In this document: positions 1 to 3,873 of the stretch, piece by piece
Numbering within the stretch: the first letter of the stretch is position 1
Layout: each line of letters starts with the position of its first letter
Assembly: GCA_964512045.1 (NCBI GenBank)
Contig: CAZEJK010000331.1
Span: 1-5,375, forward strand
Direction: 5' to 3'
Length of the DNA stretch: 5,375 bases
Source: CAZEJK01 sp964512045
Lineage (GTDB): Bacteria > Acidobacteriota > Thermoanaerobaculia > Thermoanaerobaculales > Sulfomarinibacteraceae
Position numbers and translations under genes: made by a program
The notes under the pieces: generated by a model
The model's input: the letters and a program-made list of their open reading frames with translations, nothing else
Told to the model about the DNA's origin: nothing
The model's database searches: none

Positions 1-28
1 CCAAGGCAACCTTCATCCCGCCGACACG

Positions 29-34
29 TATGAT
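29..34 (+). promoter_or_regulatory. possible -10 element upstream of the VOC gene
   Basis: TATGAT at this position matches the bacterial -10 consensus at five of six bases. It would give a leader of roughly 60 bases before the ATG at 104. No good -35 hexamer is visible at the proper distance because the window begins too close, so this is a weak, position-based call. Confidence 0.25.
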
Positions 35-83
35 AACCTGAGCCTGCGACTCAGTTCGTATTCATATTCAGCGCCCAACCCGT

Positions 84-95
84 AAGGAAGGAGAG
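84..95 (+). promoter_or_regulatory. Shine-Dalgarno site of the VOC gene
   Basis: AAGGAAGGAGAG is purine-rich and complementary to the 16S rRNA 3' end. Its GGAG core lies about 10 bases before the ATG at 104, which fixes that codon as the start. Confidence 0.8.
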
Positions 96-103
96 ACAAC
101 GCC

Positions 104-895
104 ATGAGCGCAATCACCCCCGAGGACCACGGCCGTTTCGTCTGGTACGACCTGATGACCACCGACCAGGAGGCCGCCAAGCAGTTCTACACCAACGTCT
201 GCCACTGGACCACCGCCCTGTGGGAAGAAAGCGGCGAGCCGTACACCATGTGGCGTGCAGCTGACACGGAGATCGGCGGACTCATGGACCTGCCAGAGGA
301 GGTTCGAGCCATGGGTGCCCCGCCGCACTGGACGGCATACGTGGCGGTGACCGATGTCGATGCCAGCGCCCAGCAGGCCGCCGAGCTCGGTGGCAACATC
401 CTCCATCCGCCCACCGACATCCCCAACGTCGGTCGCTTCGCGGTGATCCAGGATCCGCAGGGCGCCGTGATCTCCGTGTTCGCGCCGTCCAACCCGCTCG
501 GCGACGACACGCCGCCGAGCACCGGACACTTCTCATGGCACGAGCTGGCCACCAGCGACATGGAGGCTGCGACCGAGTTCTACCGCGCCATGTTCGGATG
601 GAGCGCCATCAACGACCACGACATGGGCCCGATTGGGATCTACCGAATCTACGGCCGCGGCGAGCGCCCGCTCGGTGGCATGTTCACCAAACCGGCCGAG
701 ATGCCGGGACCGCCGATGTGGCTGTACTACATCTCGGTTGACGATCTCGAGTCGACCCTGGTGGCCGTCAAAGCGCTCGGAGGCGCCGTGCTGTATGGTC
801 CCCACGAGGTCCCCGGAGGCGACCTGATCGCCCAGTGCACCGACCCCCAGGGCGCGATGTTCTCGCTCCACTGGTCAGCGCAGACGAGCGACTGA
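104..895 (+). CDS. two-domain VOC family (glyoxalase/bleomycin resistance fold) protein, Cfp30B-like
   Basis: This is a 263-residue cytosolic protein built of two VOC modules, about residues 8-128 and 140-260. Each module opens with the same kind of strand-helix: GRFVWYDLMTTD...FYTNVCHW in the first and GHFSWHELATSDMEAATEFY...FGW in the second. Each closes with a DPQGA strand (QDPQGAVISVF and TDPQGAMFSLH). The segment DIPNVGRFAVIQDPQGA recalls the mycobacterial antigen Cfp30B (Rv0577), which has about the same length and the same double-domain plan; this comparison is from memory. The VOC fold serves dioxygenases, glyoxalases and antibiotic-binding proteins. The usual metal-binding His/Glu set is not obvious here, so no reaction can be assigned. 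The ATG at 104 is preceded by a strong Shine-Dalgarno run, AAGGAAGGAGAG, at 84-95. The gene stands alone: the next gene starts about 590 bases later. It looks like ordinary chromosomal content. Confidence 0.93.
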   Translation: MSAITPEDHGRFVWYDLMTTDQEAAKQFYTNVCHWTTALWEESGEPYTMWRAADTEIGGLMDLPEEVRAMGAPPHWTAYVAVTDVDASAQQAAELGGNILHPPTDIPNVGRFAVIQDPQGAVISVFAPSNPLGDDTPPSTGHFSWHELATSDMEAATEFYRAMFGWSAINDHDMGPIGIYRIYGRGERPLGGMFTKPAEMPGPPMWLYYISVDDLESTLVAVKALGGAVLYGPHEVPGGDLIAQCTDPQGAMFSLHWSAQTSD

Positions 896-1430
896 GCACC
901 GAGCTTTCGCCGCGAAGACCCGGCCGCGCCCGGCTCTGGCGTGCCCTCAGCTTCGGTACGCCTACGCTGGCCTTCTGACGCTCGAGCAGTTCAAGAGCAA
1001 GGCCGGAGCTGGGCTCGCTCTTTCGAAGGCTCACCGGTTATGAGCTCCTACAACCTGTGCTACTGTTCAACGTACAGTGATGCTCACTCTTTGTGCCGAA
1101 CATGACTATTGTTCACGCGTCGAAGGTGGCCAGGGCCAACCAGTGATCCGGCAATGGCGCAGACTCCGAGGGCGCGAGTCCATCCGTTATGGCCGGACCG
1201 TGGCTGAGAGTGCTGAGGAGGACTCGAAGCTCGAGAGCGTGAGACCCATTTGCCGCGACCGGGAGGCTTTGGAGCCAGCCGGCTTCTCCTTCTACCAAAA
1301 TGGGGACGCACGCTGGCGCCAGCTTTCTCCGCCGGGCGCCGGACCGGCGGTCCTGATCCAACTCGCCGAGACCCTTGCGTTGTTGGTCCCCGAGCAGGAG
1401 ATGCGGCCGCACCAACACCCGTGGAACAGG
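896..1430. other. intergenic stretch without a convincing gene
   Basis: Open frames exist here (the largest runs 1077-1457 on the plus strand), but none has a ribosome-binding site, a recognisable domain or a protein-like composition. Frames overlap on both strands, as expected from G+C-rich DNA. One short frame, about 952-1041 on the plus strand, reads LEQFKSKAGAGLALSK before a stop; it could be the tail of a lost gene but is too short to name. Around 1060-1117 there are small inverted and direct repeats built on TGTTC/GAACA, which may be regulatory. No tRNA, CRISPR array or insertion sequence is visible. Confidence 0.5.
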
Positions 1431-1460
1431 TTGACTCAAGGGGGACGTTGTGACTAGTGT
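1431..1460 (+). promoter_or_regulatory. probable promoter of the hicAB unit
   Basis: TTGACT at 1431-1436 (five of six to the -35 consensus) is followed after 18 bases by TAGTGT at 1455-1460, an acceptable TANNNT -10. Transcription would begin near 1466-1468. This favours the ATG at 1488 as the hicA start over the ATG at 1464, which would lie at or before the transcript's 5' end. Confidence 0.5.
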
Positions 1461-1488
1461 AGGATGTCTGGTGTCACAGGCGACACTA
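1449..1488. promoter_or_regulatory. inverted repeats over the hicAB promoter, candidate HicB operator
   Basis: Three perfect inverted repeats are packed here. TGTGAC (1449-1454) pairs with GTCACA (1473-1478). TAGTGT (1455-1460, the -10) pairs with ACACTA (1483-1488). GTGTC (1471-1475) pairs with GACAC (1482-1486) across six bases. HicB antitoxins with a DNA-binding domain are known to repress their own promoters, and the ribbon-helix-helix domain in the HicB-like protein here fits that role. The assignment as operator is inferred from position and symmetry. Confidence 0.4.
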
Positions 1489-1784
1489 TGACGAAGAAAG
1501 CAGAGCGACTCAGGCGGCGGTGGAACGAGCTATGGAACGCCAAGACTGTCACGTGCAGCGAGATGCAGCGCTTCGCCACGTCATTGGGTCGCAAACGAAG
1601 GCGAAGGTCCGGGCGTGGCGGTGGACGGCACGAGATCTGGGAAAGCCGGTTCTCTTCGGTTCGAGCGGTTCCGATTCCGAGCCACTCGGGAGATCTCAAG
1701 ATCGGAACGAAGCAGAGTCTGCTGAAAGCCTTTGAGGAGGACGTGATGATGTGGGAGCATCAGGAGGACACGAATGGCTTCTGA
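1488..1784 (+). CDS. hicA: HicA-like mRNA interferase toxin
   Basis: This is a 98-residue basic protein with the features of HicA toxins, small double-stranded-RNA-binding-fold proteins that cut mRNA and are neutralised by HicB. A helical start (VTCSEMQRFATSLG, residues 21-34) is followed by the glycine-rich turn and candidate catalytic histidine, GGGRHEIW (His48). Next come the strand VPIPSH (61-66) and the typical ending GDLKIGTKQSLLKAF (68-82). The residue before His48 is Arg where many family members have Ser, and the segment before it (GRKRRRRSGRG) is unusually arginine-rich. I chose the ATG at 1488 because the ATG at 1464 falls at the predicted transcript start; neither has a strong Shine-Dalgarno site. 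The 3' end overlaps the next gene by 11 bases and carries its ribosome-binding site, the usual toxin-antitoxin coupling. The identity rests on motif order plus the neighbouring HicB. Confidence 0.75.
   Translation: MTKKAERLRRRWNELWNAKTVTCSEMQRFATSLGRKRRRRSGRGGGRHEIWESRFSSVRAVPIPSHSGDLKIGTKQSLLKAFEEDVMMWEHQEDTNGF
1762..1767 (+). promoter_or_regulatory. Shine-Dalgarno site of hicB inside hicA
   Basis: A perfect AGGAGG lies six bases before the ATG at 1774 and within the last codons of hicA. It fixes the antitoxin start and suggests more efficient translation of the antitoxin than of the toxin, which lacks a good site. Confidence 0.8.
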
Positions 1785-2301
1785 AGAGTACCTCCGACGG
1801 CCGTACAAACGTTTTGTGATCCCCGACGAGGAAGCAGGCGGCTTCACTGCAGGTATAGAGGAGTTCCCAGGCTGCGTCGTCGAGGGCGAGACGGAGGAAG
1901 AAGCCCTCGCTGTCCTTGAAGAAGTGGCGCTCGACTGGATCGATGCTGAGCTGGAGGCGGGGAGGGCCATCCCTGAGCCGTCAATCTCGCAGCCGCCACC
2001 GGCTCGCGGCCGGTTGACACTGCGCCTTCCTCCCGATCTCCACAATGAGATCGCCGAGTGGGCGCTCAAGAACGACACGAGCCTCAACAGCGCCATCACA
2101 ATCGCCGTCGCCAGGTTCCTTGGAGCAGAGCACGCCAGGTCGCCGGTACGTGCTGAGCTACAGGAATCTGAGTGGTCCGCCACCTATCGGAGTCAACCAT
2201 CGCTCGTGCTCCGACATGTCGATTATCGAGGAGAACGCGAGGTGTACCCCGAGACAGGGGCCAGCCCCTACCTGAACTCAACCCGCCTCTCGACAAACTA
2301 G
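1774..2301 (+). CDS. hicB: HicB-like antitoxin with ribbon-helix-helix DNA-binding domain
   Basis: This is a 175-residue partner of the preceding toxin. Residues about 12-68 form the HicB domain, a partial RNase H-like fold that binds HicA: FVIPDEEAGGFTAGIEEFPG, then VVEGETEEEALAVLEE and a helix ending at AIPEP. After a proline-rich linker (70-77), residues 79-117 have the HicB-type ribbon-helix-helix pattern: the strand GRLTLRLPPDLH, then helices with NDTSLNSAITIAVARFL. This domain normally binds operator DNA, so autoregulation of the unit is expected. Residues about 120-175 form a tail that most HicB proteins lack; I see no motif in it. The gene starts inside hicA (11-base overlap), and a hypothetical gene follows after 9 bases, probably on the same transcript. 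Confidence 0.9.
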   Translation: MASEEYLRRPYKRFVIPDEEAGGFTAGIEEFPGCVVEGETEEEALAVLEEVALDWIDAELEAGRAIPEPSISQPPPARGRLTLRLPPDLHNEIAEWALKNDTSLNSAITIAVARFLGAEHARSPVRAELQESEWSATYRSQPSLVLRHVDYRGEREVYPETGASPYLNSTRLSTN

Positions 2302-2310
2302 GAATCTAAA

Positions 2311-2571
2311 ATGCCGCAGCCAAATAGAATCGAGTTCACCTTTCGCGAGCTCGTGGAGCTCATGATCAAGGATGCCAACATTCACGAGGGCATCTGGGCC
2401 GTTTCCTTCCGGTTTGGGATCCAGGGTGCCAACATCGGAACAACAGACGAGCCCGGAGAAGACGCACGACCGGCGGCAATCGTGCCGATTGTCAGCATTG
2501 CATTGGATCGAGTCGAGCGTGAGAGCGCTCTTGCTGTCGACGCCGCCAAGGTCAACCCCAAGACGGAGTAG
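2311..2571 (+). CDS. small hypothetical protein, third gene of the hicAB unit
   Basis: This is an 86-residue acidic protein with no signal peptide or membrane segment. Its centre is rich in short hydrophobic strands (IWAVSFRFGIQGANIG, AIVPIVSIALDRV), suggesting a small beta-rich domain. An N-terminal helix carries FTFRELVELMIKDANIHEG, and the end reads VDAAKVNP. I recall uncharacterised bacterial proteins of this size sharing the IHEG-W motif and the VDAA-VNP ending, but I know no function for them. AGGAA at 2300-2304 precedes the ATG by six bases. The 9-base gap after hicB implies cotranscription. It may be an accessory of the toxin-antitoxin pair or a passenger. Its stop lies inside the end of the opposite-strand gene (20-base overlap). 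Confidence 0.72.
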   Translation: MPQPNRIEFTFRELVELMIKDANIHEGIWAVSFRFGIQGANIGTTDEPGEDARPAAIVPIVSIALDRVERESALAVDAAKVNPKTE

Positions 2572-2815
2572 CTGACGGGCTACTCGCCAACCTGCTGATC
2601 TTCGAGCCCTTCGGCGCCGCAATGAGCGCAGGCTTCGTCTCCTGCTCGGCCTTGAGCTTCGCCTGGTCCACAAGCTCACGGATCTGCTCCGCGAGCTTCC
2701 CGTGCCCTCGGCGCGCGGCATGCGCAGCGATCTGAATGGCCACGGTGTAAAAGCGCTGCTCGTCGCCATCCACATGGCTCTCCAAGAGCGCCTTGACCTG
2801 TTCCGCCGTCGCCAT
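2552..2815 (-). CDS. short protein resembling the N-terminal domain of AAA-family ATPases, possibly truncated
   Basis: This is an 87-residue protein whose first 55 residues are one helical domain: MATAEQVKALLESHVDGDEQ, then FYTVAIQIAAHAARRGHGKL and EQIRELVDQAK. From memory, this pattern is the N-terminal module of a group of bacterial AAA ATPases in accessory regions, where a linker and then a Walker A ATPase domain follow. Here the linker-like stretch ALIAAPKGSKIS is followed by a stop after 87 residues, and no Walker motif is seen in any minus-strand frame downstream. It is therefore either a truncated remnant or a free-standing domain. The ATG at 2815 is chosen because AAGGGGGG (2823-2830) sits seven bases upstream; an upstream in-frame ATG at 2884 has no such site. 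The reading frame is intact and the start well formed, so it may still be translated. Confidence 0.6.
   Translation of the reverse strand: MATAEQVKALLESHVDGDEQRFYTVAIQIAAHAARRGHGKLAEQIRELVDQAKLKAEQETKPALIAAPKGSKISRLASSPSATPSWG
2566..2585. terminator. short hairpin at the convergent gene ends
   Basis: GAGTAGC (2566-2572) and GCTACTC (2579-2585) form a perfect 7-bp stem with a 6-base loop, directly at the stop of the plus-strand gene and next to the stop of the minus-strand gene. The position suits a bidirectional terminator. There is no U-tract on either side and the stem is short, so it may be inefficient or incidental. Confidence 0.35.
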
Positions 2816-2822
2816 CGGGTGT

Positions 2823-2830
2823 CCCCCCTT
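2823..2830 (-). promoter_or_regulatory. Shine-Dalgarno site deciding the start at 2815
   Basis: On the minus strand AAGGGGGG ends seven bases before the ATG at 2815. The longer frame starting at 2884 lacks any comparable site. Confidence 0.55.
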
Positions 2831-2839
2831 GTTGTGGAC

Positions 2840-2845
2840 ATGATA
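2840..2845 (-). promoter_or_regulatory. possible -10 element for the ATPase-domain gene
   Basis: TATCAT on the minus strand fits TANNNT and would start a transcript shortly before the ATG at 2815. The -35 region is poor, so the call is weak. Confidence 0.2.
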
Positions 2846-2894
2846 CCGGAACTGACGATGAGGAGCCGTGTCGGCGGCGTGCACTCACGAACTC

Positions 2895-2910
2895 GCCGAG
2901 CATGCTCGGC
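2895..2910. repeat. perfect 16-bp palindrome
   Basis: GCCGAGCATGCTCGGC equals its own reverse complement. It lies between two minus-strand genes: 79 bases after the end of the DUF4145-like gene and about 80 bases before the start of the ATPase-domain gene. An outer pair, ACTCG (2891-2895) and CGAGT (2921-2925), adds further symmetry. It could be a dimeric regulator's operator; with no loop or U-tract it is a poor terminator. Confidence 0.6.
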
Positions 2911-2988
2911 TGTGTGCAGTCGAGTACCAGGCGAATAAGACAAAGGGAGGAGGGAAGGCGCGCATGAGCAAGTCAATTCGCGCTCCAT

Positions 2989-3654
2989 TCAATCGCCTGT
3001 TGATTGGGTCTCCTCCCATGCTATTTGCGCGGTTTCGAGCTGAAACACCTCCGCTTGAGCCTTGATAGGCTCGAATCTGGCTGCGATCTGTTGAAAAGAA
3101 GCACGTTCTGTCTCGGGCGTATCAGCGGTCGCCCGTCCGAGGTACGCCTTTGTCAATGTCCAGCACTCCGTCAGCAATAAGCTTGGTACCAATCCCACGG
3201 AGGTCAGTCGCCCAACCGCAGCCCCAGCTGCGGCGCGTCGCTGAGGTCGCGCCAGGTTGGCATCGTGCTTTTCCATAAACCTGATGAACCAGGAAGCGAT
3301 CCGCCGAGCATTCTCGAGAATACGCCGAGCCAGAGACTCCGGGAATGGTCGCTCATGATCGTGTGTAGCTCGGTTGCCGTCGGTGACAACTGCCTGCATC
3401 AGGTCAACAAGGTCGTTGGGAATCGTCGTCCTCAGCCGGTCGACCTTAGTCCGAAGGTCCTCACGTTGTCGGGGCATTTCGCCTCGGAGAGCGATGATGC
3501 ACTCCGCCAGATGCTCGATGAACTGACGCGTTTTCATCGCAGAGGTTCGCGGGTCTGTTTCCGCGTAGTGGTTTGATTGCTCCCAGTACTCAGCAAGTGC
3601 GTGCGAGTGAGCGACGAGGCTCTTCGTTGTTTCGTCTGATGGGATACCGATCAT
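2989..3654 (-). CDS. DUF4145-like helical protein of unknown function
   Basis: This is a 221-residue, mainly helical soluble protein. Residues about 38-125 follow the DUF4145 pattern found alone and in restriction-type enzymes: a first helix with TRQFIEHLAECIIALRGEM, a second with LRTKVDRLRTTIPNDLVDLM, then the signature DGNRATHDH (92-100) and a closing helix with ARRILENARRIASWFIRF. The Gly-Asn...His pattern after a helix is the typical mark; the family's biochemical role is unclear. Residues 130-221 contain an Ala-rich stretch and further helices without a recognised domain. The start at 3654 is chosen because GGGAAAGGGGAGGAG lies just upstream; the longer frame from 3732 has no ribosome-binding site. 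It is transcribed in the same direction as the sigma-54 regulator upstream, with about 220 bases between them, so its promoter is uncertain. Confidence 0.72.
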   Translation of the reverse strand: MIGIPSDETTKSLVAHSHALAEYWEQSNHYAETDPRTSAMKTRQFIEHLAECIIALRGEMPRQREDLRTKVDRLRTTIPNDLVDLMQAVVTDGNRATHDHERPFPESLARRILENARRIASWFIRFMEKHDANLARPQRRAAAGAAVGRLTSVGLVPSLLLTECWTLTKAYLGRATADTPETERASFQQIAARFEPIKAQAEVFQLETAQIAWEETQSTGD

Positions 3655-3655
3655 G

Positions 3656-3670
3656 CTCCTCCCCTTTCCC
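3656..3670 (-). promoter_or_regulatory. Shine-Dalgarno site deciding the start at 3654
   Basis: The minus strand carries GGGAAAGGGGAGGAG immediately before C-ATG. The AAGGGG part is six bases from the start codon, a workable spacing, and the other candidate ATGs upstream lack a purine-rich run. Confidence 0.55.
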
Positions 3671-3677
3671 TGATTGG

Positions 3678-3797
3678 TCATGAACTTATCACGGGTGAGA
3701 GGCGCAATGGTAAAACCTGAAATCCCCTGCAAGACTCAGAAGGCGCGGCGTGACCTGTGTTGTTGAAGTCCTTCTGGTCGAGGTACACATGGATCAT
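3678..3797 (-). pseudogene. possible 5' remnant of a gene beginning MIHVYLDQ
   Basis: A 39-residue frame starts MIHVYLDQKDF. Small proteins of PIN-nuclease-like appearance often begin with a strand such as hydrophobic-YLDQ-x-x-W followed by a helix. Here the strand is followed at once by unrelated, low-complexity sequence and a stop. It sits 76 bases downstream of the sigma-54 regulator on the same strand, where a second operon gene could have been. There is no clear ribosome-binding site, and the resemblance covers only about ten residues, so chance is a real alternative. Confidence 0.2.
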
Positions 3798-3801
3798 TGG
3801 C

Positions 3802-3849
3802 GCGATCGGTCGGGTTTCTGCTGGCTTTTGGGTCCTCGGCCCCGATCGC
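3802..3849. repeat. 8-bp inverted repeat downstream of the sigma-54 regulator
   Basis: GCGATCGG (3802-3809) and CCGATCGC (3842-3849) are exact reverse complements separated by 32 bases, starting 25 bases past the regulator's stop. A long-loop hairpin or a pair of protein-binding half-sites is possible. There is no U-tract, so a terminator is not demonstrated. Confidence 0.3.
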
Positions 3850-3873
3850 TCCGGATCTACGCGATGGATCGAG

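Noticed and set aside
68..529. Minus-strand frames opposite the VOC gene
   Set aside because: They are antisense to a clearly recognisable protein and have no motifs or start signals of their own.
901..940. G+C-rich stretch after the VOC gene as a terminator
   Set aside because: Only 4-bp CCGG-type pairings could be found and no T-run follows, so a hairpin terminator is not supported.
1098..1114. GAACA...TGTTC as an SOS (LexA) box
   Set aside because: The actinobacterial box needs GAAC and GTTC four bases apart; here they are nine apart.
1077..1457. Plus-strand open frame in the intergenic region
   Set aside because: There is no Shine-Dalgarno site before the GTG/ATG at 1077-1082, the sequence has no recognisable domain, competing frames of similar length lie on the other strand, and the frame runs through the predicted hicAB -35 element.
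2278..2988. Minus-strand frame spanning the third hicAB-unit gene and the ATPase-domain gene
   Set aside because: It is Arg/Ser-rich, has no ribosome-binding site and overlaps better-supported genes on both strands. I also read it for a continuation of the ATPase (Walker motifs) and found none.
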